From Candidatus Saccharibacteria bacterium CG2_30_41_52 (GTDB lineage Bacteria > Patescibacteriota > Saccharimonadia > Saccharimonadales > Saccharimonadaceae), in NCBI GenBank assembly GCA_001873625.1, contig MNZN01000001.1, positions 1 to 64,000 of the forward strand: a DNA stretch of 64,000 bases, written 5' to 3'. The notes beneath the pieces were generated by a model. It was not told where the DNA came from, ran no database searches, and saw only the letters and a program-made list of their open reading frames with translations. The translations under genes and the position numbers were made by a program. Below, piece by piece: positions 15,739-25,138 of this stretch; the first letter of the stretch is position 1, and each line of letters begins with the position of its first letter.

Positions 15739-18231
15739 ATGATTATTTCACTAAACTGGTTAAAAAAATTTACAGAAGTTAATATGCCCGTCGACGAATT
15801 GGCGACATTAATTGGCGCTCGATTGGTTGAAATCGAAGAGACAATTAATTTAGGTGAAAAATACAAAGGCGTCATTATCGCAAAAGTAGTTGAATGCGCG
15901 CCACTCGAGAACACTGATCATTTGAATCTGACAAAAGTTGACGATGGTGGCGTAACTGTCGGCGTCGAGCGTGATGCGAATGGATTAGTCCAAGTTGTAT
16001 GTGGTGCACCGAACGTTAAATCAGGTCTATTGGTTGCTTGGTTGCCTCCAAAAACTATTGTTCCAAATACATTTGGCAAACCTGATCAATTCGTTTTGGA
16101 CGCTCGTAATTTACGTGGAGTTATCAGTAACGGCATGATTGCAAGTAGCCGTGAATTGGATTTGTCTGATGATCATGAAGGTATTTTAGAAATTCAGGCA
16201 GATGTGAAACCTGGCACGTCATTTGCATCAGCATTTGAACTTGATGATGTATTGTTTGATATTGCCAACAAATCACTTACTCACCGTCCTGATTGTTTCG
16301 GCATTGTTGGTTTTGCTCGCGAAGTATCGGCTATTCAAGGCAGAGCATTTAACACTCCAGAATTATTGTTGGGAAATTTAGCCGATTTCGAGAATTTACA
16401 AAACGACCAAGTGTCTTTGAACGTATCAATCGATAACCCGGATATGTCGGATCGATATTTGGCGGTTGTTATGTCTGGGGCTGATGCTAATAAACAATCT
16501 CCATTCGAAGTTCAAACGTATTTGTCGCGAGTTGGCGTCAGGGCAATCAGTGCAATTGTAGATGTTACGAATTATTTGATGATGCTAACTGGTCAACCAT
16601 TACACGCATTTGATTACGATAAATTGGTTGCATTAAATAACGGTAAAGCCGATATTCATGTTCGTGCTGGTCGCGACAAAGAAACTTTGGTCTTACTGGA
16701 TGGACGTGTTATCGAACTTACACCTGATGATATTGTGATTGCTTCGGGTGAAACAGCGATTGGTTTGGCTGGCGCAATGGGTGGTAGTAGTACAGCAATT
16801 GACAAAAATACCAAGACAATTATTATTGAAAGCGCAACATTCAATCTTTATAATTTGCGTTCGACTCAAATGCGTTACGGTATTTTTAGCGAAGCTATTA
16901 CCAGGTTCACCAAAGGCCAACCGGCTGAATTATCAGCTCCTGTGTTAATCAAAGCTGTCCAGTTAATGACAGAATGGTCGGGTGCAAAATGTATTAGCAA
17001 AATTGCTGAAACATATACAGGCCGTCATACTGAACCGACATTGGAATTTGAACTGAGTGTTATTAACGATGTTCTGGGTAGTGAATTTACAGCTCAGGAA
17101 GTCGTTCGCACATTGCAAAACGTTGGTTTTAAAGCCGAAGAAGTTCGACTTAAAGTAATTAGAACCACTGCTCCTTATTGGCGAGCTGACATTCATATTG
17201 TCGAAGACATTGTTGAAGAGATTGGCCGATTGAACGGATTTGACAGTATTAATCCTACGTTACCAACTCGCGATTTTACAGCTGTCAGACCATCTGATTT
17301 TGATAATTTTCGCAAACAAGTTCGACAAATTTTGGTTCGCGCCGGCAGTAACGAAATTCTGACATACAGCTTTATACACGGTAATATATTGCAAAAAGCT
17401 GGCCAAAAAGTTGAAAATTCTTATCGAATCATCAACTCGATTAGCCCAGACCTTCAGTATTATCGTCAAACGCTTAGTCCAAGCTTGTTTGAATTGGTCC
17501 ATCCTAATATTAAACAAGGGTATGATAATTTTGCATTGTTTGAAATAAATAAAACGCATCAAAAATCAGACGGCATGACAGACGAAAACGTTCCAGTTGA
17601 ATCTAATATGACGGCACTTGTTGTTGCTGATAAAAACAAATTATCATCAGCTCCTTATTACCAGGCAAAACGACTACTTGATTATTTGTGCGAATCACTC
17701 GGAATCAAAGTTACATATAAACAATTTGAAAAAGAATCGGATAGTCCATTAACTGCGCCGTTCGAATATCGTCGAAGTGCAAAGGTTATTAATCAAGAAA
17801 CTGGTAAATTAATCGGTATCGTTGGTGAATATAAAAAATTAATCACCAAAGGATTCAAATTACCAGAACAAATTGCGGGCTTTGAAATAAAAACTGATGA
17901 ATTGTTTAACGCTACAATCGGTCAGAGCGGCAGCTATAGACCGCTTAGCAAGTACCCAGCTTCAGAGCGAGATGTATGTTTCCAAATTGAAAATAGTATT
18001 CAATATAGTCAAATTATTGATGCTGCCACGAGCGCCCTTTTAGGCGTCGGTTTAGAAACCAGTATTGTGCCCGTAGATATATATCAGGCCGAGTCATCAG
18101 CCACGAAGAATATAACAATTCGCGTAAGACTAACTTCATATGACCATACGCTAACTGGCGATGAAGTGACGCTTGTAATAAACTCAATCATCACCTCAGT
18201 TATATCTGCTACTCACGCTAAGGTTATATAA
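15739..18231 (+). CDS. pheT: Phenylalanine-tRNA ligase beta subunit
   Basis: An 830-residue full-length PheT. It has an N-terminal EMAP-II-like tRNA-binding domain (about 40-160), B3/B4 editing domain (about 215-390), B5 (about 410-480), the catalytic-like core, and a C-terminal anticodon-binding FDX-ACB domain (about 735-830; SKYPASERDVCF marks its start). GAGGAAA near the end of pheS serves as its ribosome site. Confidence 0.97.
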   Translation: MIISLNWLKKFTEVNMPVDELATLIGARLVEIEETINLGEKYKGVIIAKVVECAPLENTDHLNLTKVDDGGVTVGVERDANGLVQVVCGAPNVKSGLLVAWLPPKTIVPNTFGKPDQFVLDARNLRGVISNGMIASSRELDLSDDHEGILEIQADVKPGTSFASAFELDDVLFDIANKSLTHRPDCFGIVGFAREVSAIQGRAFNTPELLLGNLADFENLQNDQVSLNVSIDNPDMSDRYLAVVMSGADANKQSPFEVQTYLSRVGVRAISAIVDVTNYLMMLTGQPLHAFDYDKLVALNNGKADIHVRAGRDKETLVLLDGRVIELTPDDIVIASGETAIGLAGAMGGSSTAIDKNTKTIIIESATFNLYNLRSTQMRYGIFSEAITRFTKGQPAELSAPVLIKAVQLMTEWSGAKCISKIAETYTGRHTEPTLEFELSVINDVLGSEFTAQEVVRTLQNVGFKAEEVRLKVIRTTAPYWRADIHIVEDIVEEIGRLNGFDSINPTLPTRDFTAVRPSDFDNFRKQVRQILVRAGSNEILTYSFIHGNILQKAGQKVENSYRIINSISPDLQYYRQTLSPSLFELVHPNIKQGYDNFALFEINKTHQKSDGMTDENVPVESNMTALVVADKNKLSSAPYYQAKRLLDYLCESLGIKVTYKQFEKESDSPLTAPFEYRRSAKVINQETGKLIGIVGEYKKLITKGFKLPEQIAGFEIKTDELFNATIGQSGSYRPLSKYPASERDVCFQIENSIQYSQIIDAATSALLGVGLETSIVPVDIYQAESSATKNITIRVRLTSYDHTLTGDEVTLVINSIITSVISATHAKVI

Positions 18232-18260
18232 ACCATTGGAGTTTGACGGCTATTATTTGA

Positions 18261-18266
18261 TATAAT
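18261..18266 (+). promoter_or_regulatory. -10 of the FKBP/trxB unit
   Basis: TATAAT about 38 bases before ATG 18305; a leader of about 32 bases contains GGGAG. No well-spaced -35 is visible. Confidence 0.55.
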
Positions 18267-18304
18267 AGAGTCAATAGTTAATGTCAGATAGGGAGTAGGT
18301 ATTT

Positions 18305-18883
18305 ATGGCGACACCACGATCGCAAAGAGTTGGTATTTGGATTATTGCAATTGTATTAACACTGGGTACATTAGGATCATTTTTAGTTATGGCACTCAGT
18401 GTTCAAAATCAAACCGCCGATCAGGTGCAACAACAAAAAGCGTATGATGATTATTTGGCGCAGCAAAAAGTGGCTGCTCAGCAAAATGCTGATAAATCTG
18501 ATGTTTTGGCGGGATATGCGGCTAGAAAATTTGATGCGGCTGGCGTTACTAAATTGACAGTCGAAACTCTAAAGCAGGGAACTGGCGAAACTGTAAAATC
18601 AACTGATTCGATTAATTCGAGTTATTTTGGATGGACATCTGACGGTAAAATATTCGATAGCAGCAAGAAAAAAGATGCTGACGACAAACCAGTTACTTTC
18701 ACATTATCTGGTGTGATTGCTGGTTGGACTGAGGGATTGACAGGTGTAAAAGTTGGTAGCGTGGTTCGTTTGACTATCCCATCCGAAAAGGCATATGGCG
18801 CTCAGGGATCTGGCGCTATCCCAGCAAATTCACCATTGGAATTTATTGTTGAGATTCACAAGTTAGATAATACCGCGGCTTAA
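18305..18883 (+). CDS. Membrane-anchored FKBP-type peptidyl-prolyl isomerase
   Basis: A 192-residue protein with a membrane anchor at about 10-30, a Gln/Lys-rich linker, and an FKBP domain (about 80-190). The FKBP domain shows YFGWTSDGKIFDSS, VIAGWTEGL, VRLTIPSEKAYG and PANSPLEFIVEI. It would act on proteins folding outside the membrane and fits alongside VKOR as an envelope folding factor. trxB follows 23 bases later with its own ribosome site. Confidence 0.92.
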   Translation: MATPRSQRVGIWIIAIVLTLGTLGSFLVMALSVQNQTADQVQQQKAYDDYLAQQKVAAQQNADKSDVLAGYAARKFDAAGVTKLTVETLKQGTGETVKSTDSINSSYFGWTSDGKIFDSSKKKDADDKPVTFTLSGVIAGWTEGLTGVKVGSVVRLTIPSEKAYGAQGSGAIPANSPLEFIVEIHKLDNTAA

Positions 18884-18906
18884 ATACCAAAAGGAGAATG
18901 AATATT

Positions 18907-19842
18907 ATGAGCGAAAACATAAAAGACGTAGTAATGATCGGCGGTGGCCCAAGCGCACTGACGGCAGCTATCTATACCTCACGCGAAGATCTAGATACTA
19001 CGATATATGAAAAAGCGGTTGTTGGTGGTATAACTGCGGTTATTGATAAGATTGATAACTACCCTGGCTTTGCTGATGGAATTGAAGGTAGCGTACTCGC
19101 AGAACAAATGGAAAAACAAGCTAAACGTTTTGGTACTAAAATTGAATTTGGTGATGTTTCTGCTATTCGCAAAGACGGTGATTTAGTAGTCGTAACTGTT
19201 GATGAAACAGAAATCAAAGCAAAAGCTGTTCTGATTGCAACAGGTAGTTCAAATAGTAAATTGGGCGTTCCTGGTGAATTAGAATATTATGGTCGCGGAG
19301 TCCATTATTGTGCGACTTGTGACGGTGCATTTTATCGAGGTAAAAGATTAGTTGTTGTTGGTGGCGGTAACTCAGCCGTTCAGGAGGCAATCTATCTAAC
19401 TCGTTTCGCTACACATATCGATTTAGTAGTTCGTAGTACGATAAAAGCCAGTGAAGTGTTGCAAAACGAACTGAAAAAGTTCGTCAAAGATGATAAGATT
19501 ACTGTTCATTTAGGTTCACCAACCGAAGAGATTGTTGCTGTCAATGGACATGTTACTTCCGTTCGGGTAACTCAGTGCGAGAAATCTGTCGATATTGAAA
19601 CTGATGGAGTGTTTGTTTTTGTCGGTCTAAAACCAAATACTGATTTTTTGTCTGGTAGTGGAATCGAACTTGATGAACAAGGTTTTATTAAAACTGATTT
19701 AAAATTACAAACCAATATACTAGGCATATTTGCCAGTGGCGATGTGCGCAGCGGTGCGACCATGCAAATTGCAAGTGCAGTTGGTGAAGGTGCAACAGTT
19801 GCAGATACGATTGACGAATATCTACATACGCTCAAAAAATAA
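18907..19842 (+). CDS. trxB: Thioredoxin-disulfide reductase
   Basis: A 311-residue FAD/NADPH enzyme that reduces thioredoxin. It has an N-terminal FAD site (GGGPSALTAA), redox centre C135-A-T-C138, NADPH site (VVVGGGNSAVQEA) and a C-terminal FAD block (GIFASGDVRSG). ATG 18907 is preferred over 18898, because AAGGAG at 18891-18896 is 10 bases from 18907 but almost touches 18898. Confidence 0.95.
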   Translation: MSENIKDVVMIGGGPSALTAAIYTSREDLDTTIYEKAVVGGITAVIDKIDNYPGFADGIEGSVLAEQMEKQAKRFGTKIEFGDVSAIRKDGDLVVVTVDETEIKAKAVLIATGSSNSKLGVPGELEYYGRGVHYCATCDGAFYRGKRLVVVGGGNSAVQEAIYLTRFATHIDLVVRSTIKASEVLQNELKKFVKDDKITVHLGSPTEEIVAVNGHVTSVRVTQCEKSVDIETDGVFVFVGLKPNTDFLSGSGIELDEQGFIKTDLKLQTNILGIFASGDVRSGATMQIASAVGEGATVADTIDEYLHTLKK

Positions 19843-19856
19843 TGCAACTTGCATGT

Positions 19857-19862
19857 TATAAT
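19857..19862 (+). promoter_or_regulatory. -10 of ppa
   Basis: TATAAT about 38 bases before the GTG at 19901; the leader contains AAGGAG. Confidence 0.6.
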
Positions 19863-19900
19863 ATTATTTAGCTAATTGACAATTTTAAGGAGAAATAACA

Positions 19901-20431
19901 GTGGCAGATTTTAACCAAATACTTACACCAGGTAATGTCGAAAACGGAATAATCAACGTAGTTATTGAGATTCCAGCCGGCAGTAGCCATAAAATTGAAT
20001 GGAATCGCGAAAAAGCTGTAATGCAACTTGATCGTGTTGATCCAAAGATTTTTGCTAAACCAACTAATTATGGATTTATTCCACAAACTTTGGACGAAGA
20101 CGGTGATGAATTAGACGTTTTGTTGATTACTGATAATCCACTTCCAACTGGTATTTTTTTAGAGGCTCGTATTTTAGGTGTTATGAAGTTTGTTGACGAC
20201 GGCGAAGTAGATGACAAAATTGTTGCAGTACCTGCTGATGATCGAAATACTGGGAACGTGATTAATTCACTATCGGACCTACCAAAGCGAACACTTGACC
20301 AAATTACTTTCCACTTTAACCACTACAAAGATCTCAAAAAAGCAGGTTCTACGGAAGTTAAAGATTGGGGTGATGTCACTGAAGCTAAATCAATTATTCA
20401 AAGTTCTATTGAAAGATGGAATAATCGTTAA
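19901..20431 (+). CDS. ppa: Inorganic pyrophosphatase
   Basis: A 176-residue soluble family I pyrophosphatase. Signature blocks include EIPAGSSHKIEW, the metal-binding DEDGDELDVLL and a VPADDR-like segment. It hydrolyses pyrophosphate from synthetase and polymerase reactions. The start codon is GTG, set by AAGGAG 8-9 bases upstream. Residues that differ from classic forms (LITDNPLPTG for the usual Asp-rich block) still fit the family. Confidence 0.95.
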   Translation: MADFNQILTPGNVENGIINVVIEIPAGSSHKIEWNREKAVMQLDRVDPKIFAKPTNYGFIPQTLDEDGDELDVLLITDNPLPTGIFLEARILGVMKFVDDGEVDDKIVAVPADDRNTGNVINSLSDLPKRTLDQITFHFNHYKDLKKAGSTEVKDWGDVTEAKSIIQSSIERWNNR

Positions 20432-20445
20432 GATTTAATCATTTC

Positions 20446-20479
20446 AAAAAATAAGCGCCGATTGAGGCGCTTATTTTTT
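20446..20479. terminator. Bidirectional terminator overlapping the rel stop
   Basis: AAAAAATAAGCGCC pairs with GGCGCTTATTTTTT around GATTGA. The 3' arm contains the rel stop codon (20471-20473). Confidence 0.9.
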
Positions 20480-22036
20480 ACGTCTGGGACGAATTTTTAT
20501 GCGTTTGATGTTGCGAACGGTTTTTTCACGAATCATTTTGCTAGTGTCGATAACGTTCATTAGACCTAGGTGGCCTAACTGAGTGCGCAATTTATTGCGG
20601 GCATGAGTGGTGGTGATTAAATTTTTCCAGTCTGACTTTGGTAATGATAATTTGCGCGTGATAACCTCGACGATGTCGCCATTTTGTAATGGTTTATCAA
20701 ACGGATGAATCTTGCCATTAACTTGGAAACTGTAGGCGTGTTTACCGATGTCGCTGTGAACCAAATATGCGAAATCAAGCGGTAAAGCTCCTTCGGGTAA
20801 ATTATAAATATCGCCTTTGGGTGAATGTACGAATATACGATTACCAAATAGGTCAATTTGTAATTGATCGCGCGATATTTCTTCGCCGTTCTTCAGCTTT
20901 GTGACGACTTCTTGCAGCTGGGTTATCCATTGCATGTTGTTTGGCAATGTTGAGCTAGGGCGGCCTGATTTGTAGTCTTTGGTTCGTTTTTGTTCGTTGT
21001 AATGAAAACTAGCGGCAAGTCCTCGTTCTGCAAATTCGTGCATTTCAAAAGTACGTATTTGGAATTCAACGATTTGTTTATTGTGTGTGATCACTGTTGT
21101 GTGGAGACTTTGATAACCATTTGGTTTTGGAGTAGAAATATAATCTTTGATACGGCTAATCATAATTGGTTGGTATAGACTATGCAAAATACCAAGTATT
21201 AAATAACAATCCTCTTTACGATCAACAATAATGCGTAACGCCATTAAATCATGAATATCGTCAATGTTGTTATTATATTTCTGAAGTTTTAAATATAAAC
21301 TATAAATGCTTTTAATGCGGCTATCGATTTCGGCTTTAATTCCATATTCTTTGAGTGTTTTTTCAACTTCTTGGTGAACTTCTTGTAACTGGCGTGAGTT
21401 TTTACCGAGCCGTTTCGCAACAAGATTCTTTAAACGTTTGAACTCGACCGGATCTAGATAACTAAAAGCTAATTCTTCGATTTGTAGCCGAACTCGCCCC
21501 ATGCCTAGTCGGTCGGCCATAGGTCCAAAAACCTCTAGTGATTCGCGAGCTATTTTTTGTTGTTTTTCGGGCGATTTGTATTTTAATGTCGACAGATTAT
21601 GAAGGCGGTCGGCTAATTTGATGATGAGAACACGAATGTCCTGTCCAACGGCAATAAGCAATTTTGACAAATTGTCTTTGGTTTGCGGTAAATAATTCGT
21701 CAGGTTTTCCATATCGGCACTGGCTTTGGATACTTTAGTAACACCATCGACAATAAAGGCAACGTCGCCGCCGAATAAACTTTCAATTGTACTGAGGCTG
21801 ACGGTTGTGTCTTCGACTATGTCGTGCAAAACTCCGGCTATAACACTGTCGATGTCCATTCCCCATAATATTAATTTATTAGCGACAAAAATTGGATGGT
21901 TGATGTAGGGCTCGCCGCTGTCACGCTTTTGATCGGCATGAGCTGTGGAAGCGAACTCGATTGCATGCTCAAGCTCAAGAATCTGATTTACATCGTATAA
22001 TTGCTTAGCACGCTTCAATAATTCCATTTTCTCCAT
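20471..22036 (-). CDS. rel: Short RelA/SpoT-type (p)ppGpp synthetase/hydrolase
   Basis: A 521-residue protein. The HD hydrolase domain (about 20-190) keeps HP at 47-48 and HDIVEDT at 71-77. The synthetase domain (about 235-370) keeps the key PKPNGYQSLHTTV and EFQIRT blocks. A TGS domain (about 405-465) follows. The protein ends soon after TGS, without the helical and ACT domains of long Rel proteins, so ribosome-linked control should differ. ATG 22036 could be used from a leader of about 5 bases; a second ATG 9 bases on has GGAG before it. Confidence 0.92.
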   Translation of the reverse strand: MEKMELLKRAKQLYDVNQILELEHAIEFASTAHADQKRDSGEPYINHPIFVANKLILWGMDIDSVIAGVLHDIVEDTTVSLSTIESLFGGDVAFIVDGVTKVSKASADMENLTNYLPQTKDNLSKLLIAVGQDIRVLIIKLADRLHNLSTLKYKSPEKQQKIARESLEVFGPMADRLGMGRVRLQIEELAFSYLDPVEFKRLKNLVAKRLGKNSRQLQEVHQEVEKTLKEYGIKAEIDSRIKSIYSLYLKLQKYNNNIDDIHDLMALRIIVDRKEDCYLILGILHSLYQPIMISRIKDYISTPKPNGYQSLHTTVITHNKQIVEFQIRTFEMHEFAERGLAASFHYNEQKRTKDYKSGRPSSTLPNNMQWITQLQEVVTKLKNGEEISRDQLQIDLFGNRIFVHSPKGDIYNLPEGALPLDFAYLVHSDIGKHAYSFQVNGKIHPFDKPLQNGDIVEVITRKLSLPKSDWKNLITTTHARNKLRTQLGHLGLMNVIDTSKMIREKTVRNIKRIKIRPRRKK

Positions 22037-22047
22037 AACCTATAACA

Positions 22048-22053
22048 TTATAC
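22048..22053 (-). promoter_or_regulatory. -10 of rel
   Basis: TATAAT on the minus strand, 12 bases before ATG 22036. The divergent gap promoter starts 9 bases away. Confidence 0.65.
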
Positions 22054-22061
22054 GCTCCATT

Positions 22062-22090
22062 TTGCATAAAATCATCTTTGAGGATATACT
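22062..22090 (+). promoter_or_regulatory. Promoter of the sugar-enzyme block
   Basis: TTGCAT (22062-22067), 17-base spacer, TATACT (22085-22090). The expected leader is about 38 bases and has GTGGG before ATG 22135. Confidence 0.65.
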
Positions 22091-22134
22091 GATTCTAAAG
22101 ATAAGCTAATGCTTATAAAAGAAGTGGGTTATTT

Positions 22135-23151
22135 ATGGGCAAAATAAAAATTGGTATTAATGGGTTTGGTAGGATAGGACGAAACGCTTTTAAAATTGCG
22201 TTTGAACGCAGTGATATTGAAATTATTGCCATAAATGACTTAACTGATGCCAAAACTTTGGCATATTTATTAAAACATGACAATAATTATGGTACATATC
22301 AACGTGATGTTACGTATAGCGATGATGAAATTATTGTAGGTGACCAACATATCAAAATATTGGCTCGCGACAATCCAGCTGGCATTCCGTGGGGAGATTT
22401 AGGAGTTGATATAGTTATTGAATCAACTGGCAGATTTACAACTCGTGAATATGCAGCAATGCACATCGAAGCTGGTGCCAAAAAAGTAGTAATTGGTTCT
22501 CCAGCCAGAGACGAAGCAGTTGATATTATAGTCATCGGCGTTAACGAAGACGTTATAAAAAGTGAAAATGCCATTATTAGCAATGCTAGCCCAACGACAA
22601 ATTCAGTCGGATCGTTATTAGCTATTTTGGATGGCGAATTTGGTGTCCAGAAATCAATGCTGATGACTATTCATAGTTATACCTCGTCACAGACTTTAGT
22701 TGGCTCTTCGGCTAATGATTTGCGCGAAGGCCGTTCGGCTAGTGAAAATATTGTACCGTCAACGACTAGCGCGGTGGCTTCACTTGCCAAAGCTTTGCCT
22801 CAATTGGAAGGTAAAATTGATGGTTTGAGTGTTCGCGTGCCAACGTCGGTTGTATCACTAAGCGACGTCACGGTTCTATTGGGTCGCAATACAACAGCAA
22901 ATAAAATCAATGAAGTTATTACGCGCGCTGTCAGTGAACCATTTTATCAAGGCATACTCGGTGTCAGTAACGAACCTCTCGTTAGCCGTGACTACATTGG
23001 CAATAGCCATTCTGGCGTAGTTGATTTGTTATTGACTAAAGTTGTCGGTGGAAATATGGCTAAAATAATGGTTTGGTACGACAACGAATGGGGCTATTGC
23101 AATCGCTTAGTTGAATTAGTCGCAGACATCGGTCGTGGCTTGCATAACTAA
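22135..23151 (+). CDS. GAPDH-family protein lacking the catalytic cysteine
   Basis: A 338-residue protein with the full glyceraldehyde-3-phosphate dehydrogenase layout: NAD site INGFGRIGR (8-16), His180 in the IHSYTS block, RVPTSVVSLSD, and C-terminal WYDNEWGYCNR. The invariant active-site SNASCTTNC reads SNASPTTNS, so the nucleophilic Cys is Pro153 (codon CCA at 22591-22593) and the second Cys is Ser. Without the thiol it cannot form the thioacyl intermediate of normal GAPDH. It may be an NAD(P)-binding paralogue with another role. It heads a block of pentose and triose enzymes, but the next gene has its own promoter. Confidence 0.85.
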   Translation: MGKIKIGINGFGRIGRNAFKIAFERSDIEIIAINDLTDAKTLAYLLKHDNNYGTYQRDVTYSDDEIIVGDQHIKILARDNPAGIPWGDLGVDIVIESTGRFTTREYAAMHIEAGAKKVVIGSPARDEAVDIIVIGVNEDVIKSENAIISNASPTTNSVGSLLAILDGEFGVQKSMLMTIHSYTSSQTLVGSSANDLREGRSASENIVPSTTSAVASLAKALPQLEGKIDGLSVRVPTSVVSLSDVTVLLGRNTTANKINEVITRAVSEPFYQGILGVSNEPLVSRDYIGNSHSGVVDLLLTKVVGGNMAKIMVWYDNEWGYCNRLVELVADIGRGLHN

Positions 23152-23163
23152 CACTATAAAGCT

Positions 23164-23169
23164 TATACT
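23164..23169 (+). promoter_or_regulatory. -10 of leaderless rpiB
   Basis: TATACT, last base 7 bases before ATG 23176. Confidence 0.65.
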
Positions 23170-23175
23170 TTAACT

Positions 23176-23625
23176 ATGAAGATATTTATCGGTAGTGATC
23201 ACATGGGCTTTCATTTGAAAGAAAAAGTTTTTGCATATTTAGCAAAACATGGTTATGAGGTTGAAGATGTTGGCGACCAAACATTGGATCCAAATGATGA
23301 TTTTCCTGAATTTGCACAGGCTGCTGCCTTCAAGGTTATTGGCAGCATTGATACTGATCCGCGGGCAATTTTGTTGTGCGGTGGTGGTCAAGGTATGGCT
23401 ATGGCGGCTAATAGGTTTCGCGGTATTCGCGCTAGTGTTATTTGGGACGCTTTTGAGGCAAAAATGACTCGAAATGATAATGACAGTAATGTACTATGTT
23501 TACCATCAAGAATCCTTGAAGATGACAACAGGGCCTGGGAAGGCATATTAGAGACTTGGCTTAACACGCCTTTTGCTGGCGCTGTTCGATATAAACGCCG
23601 CAACGCGCAGATTGATGAGTTTTAA
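23176..23625 (+). CDS. rpiB: RpiB/LacAB-type sugar-phosphate isomerase, divergent active site
   Basis: A 149-residue RpiB-like protein, expected to interconvert ribose-5-P and ribulose-5-P. It has N-terminal GSDHMGF, the base Cys68 in LLCGGGQG, and the C-terminal Arg-rich tail. The family Thr two residues after the Cys is Gly, and the His of RxHND is Asp101 (RNDNDSN). Activity is plausible but not certain. Its stop is followed directly by the rpe start (23626). Confidence 0.8.
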   Translation: MKIFIGSDHMGFHLKEKVFAYLAKHGYEVEDVGDQTLDPNDDFPEFAQAAAFKVIGSIDTDPRAILLCGGGQGMAMAANRFRGIRASVIWDAFEAKMTRNDNDSNVLCLPSRILEDDNRAWEGILETWLNTPFAGAVRYKRRNAQIDEF

Positions 23626-24270
23626 ATGAGCATAATTGCACCAGCTATTTTGGTTGAAACCGATGAACAATACAAAGCGTCAATTGAAAGATTAACGCCA
23701 TTTGTCCAACGCGTGCATATTGATATTAGTGATGGCGAGTTTGCGCCAGTCTTTTTGGTTGAACCTGAAAAACTGTGGTGGCCCAAAGAATGGATAGTTG
23801 ATATTCATGCTATGGTTATGCACCCAATGGATTATGTTGATAGATTAATTGCTTTAAAACCGCATTTAATCACATTTCATGCTGAAACTGGTGTAAATCT
23901 GATACCTATTATGGAAAAAATAAAAAAAGCTGGAATTAAGACTGGTATAGCGTTATTAAAACCAACAGTTCCGGTAACAATTGCTGATGCGATTCGAGCA
24001 GCGGACCATGTTTTGGTATTTACAGGTGATCTTGGTCATTACGGTGGAAGTGCCAGTTTGATGCAGCTAGAAAAAGTTCGACTAATTAAAGTTATTAATC
24101 CTAATGTTGAAATTGGATGGGATGGTGGTGTGAGTGTTGATAACGCGTTTACTTTGACTCAAGGTGGCGTTAATGTGCTAAACGTTGGTGGGGCAATCGG
24201 AAATTCCGAAGATCCCGCTAGTGTTTATGCTACACTTGTAAGAGAAATTAATAAACAAGGGGTGATTTAG
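23626..24270 (+). CDS. rpe: Ribulose-phosphate 3-epimerase-like protein
   Basis: A 214-residue TIM-barrel protein, divergent but with the epimerase metal and acid-base positions: VHIDISDG (His and Asp), DIHAM (His), FHAE, and GWDGGVS (Asp). The family phosphate loops are recognisable (LKPTVP and GGAIGNS). It should interconvert ribulose-5-P and xylulose-5-P, fitting the genes on both sides. It abuts rpiB with no gap and is 4 bases from the transketolase start. Confidence 0.8.
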   Translation: MSIIAPAILVETDEQYKASIERLTPFVQRVHIDISDGEFAPVFLVEPEKLWWPKEWIVDIHAMVMHPMDYVDRLIALKPHLITFHAETGVNLIPIMEKIKKAGIKTGIALLKPTVPVTIADAIRAADHVLVFTGDLGHYGGSASLMQLEKVRLIKVINPNVEIGWDGGVSVDNAFTLTQGGVNVLNVGGAIGNSEDPASVYATLVREINKQGVI

Positions 24271-24274
24271 TACG

Positions 24275-25138
24275 GTGGGCGGACAACTAAATTTGGTTCA
24301 ATTGCAACACAAAGCAAATGACTTGCGTCAAGATGTGATTCGCATGCTGGAAGCGGCAGGTAGCGGACACACCGCTGGATCTTTGGGTATGGCTGATATT
24401 CTAACGGCACTTTATTTTCATATTTTAAACATTGAGCCCAAAAACCCTACTTGGTCAGATCGCGATATATTTTTACTTAGCAACGGTCACACCGTACCGA
24501 TTCAATATGCTGCCATGGCAGAAGCCGGATATTTTGAAAAAGATGAATTAATGACGTTACGTAAATTAGGCAGTCGTTTGCAGGGTCATCCTGAACGAAC
24601 GATGTTACCCGGTCTTGAAAATACCAGTGGTCCACTTGGCAGTGGCTTGTCGCAAGCTTGTGGAGTTGCGTATTCTTTTCAATATTTAGATAATCAAAAA
24701 CATCGTTTTGTTTATACGATAATGGGTGATGGTGAACTAGATGAGGGCAATGTCTGGGAAGCAGCTATGTTTGCTGGAAAATACAAACTTTCACAACTAA
24801 TCTGTTTTATCGATCGCAATAACATTCAAATTGATGGCAGTACCGAAGATGTCATGCCACTGGAAGATTTGCACGCTAAATGGGAATCGTTCGGTTGGTA
24901 TGTTATCGATATTGATGGCAATAAAATCCAAACCATCATTGATACTGTAAACACCTCTAAGGCTATTACAAATAGGCCAGTTATGATTATTGCTCATACA
25001 GTTCCGGGTAAAGGCGTTGATTTTATGGAATATGATTGCAAATGGCATGGTGTATCGCCGAATAAAGAACAGGCTGAAAAAGCTTTGCAGCAATTGCAGG
25101 CAAAGGGCAGCAAAATTGATTCAGGAGATATCGAGTAA
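24275..25138 (+). CDS. Transketolase, N-terminal (thiamine pyrophosphate) subunit
   Basis: A 287-residue split-type subunit. It has GHTAGSLGMADILTAL, SNGHT, and the TPP motif GDGELDEGNVWEA...IDRNNIQIDG. The start is GTG 24275, with AAGGGGTGA 10-18 bases upstream inside the rpe end. It works with the next gene to move two-carbon units between sugar phosphates. The split organisation is common in archaea and Patescibacteria. Confidence 0.93.
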   Translation: MGGQLNLVQLQHKANDLRQDVIRMLEAAGSGHTAGSLGMADILTALYFHILNIEPKNPTWSDRDIFLLSNGHTVPIQYAAMAEAGYFEKDELMTLRKLGSRLQGHPERTMLPGLENTSGPLGSGLSQACGVAYSFQYLDNQKHRFVYTIMGDGELDEGNVWEAAMFAGKYKLSQLICFIDRNNIQIDGSTEDVMPLEDLHAKWESFGWYVIDIDGNKIQTIIDTVNTSKAITNRPVMIIAHTVPGKGVDFMEYDCKWHGVSPNKEQAEKALQQLQAKGSKIDSGDIE

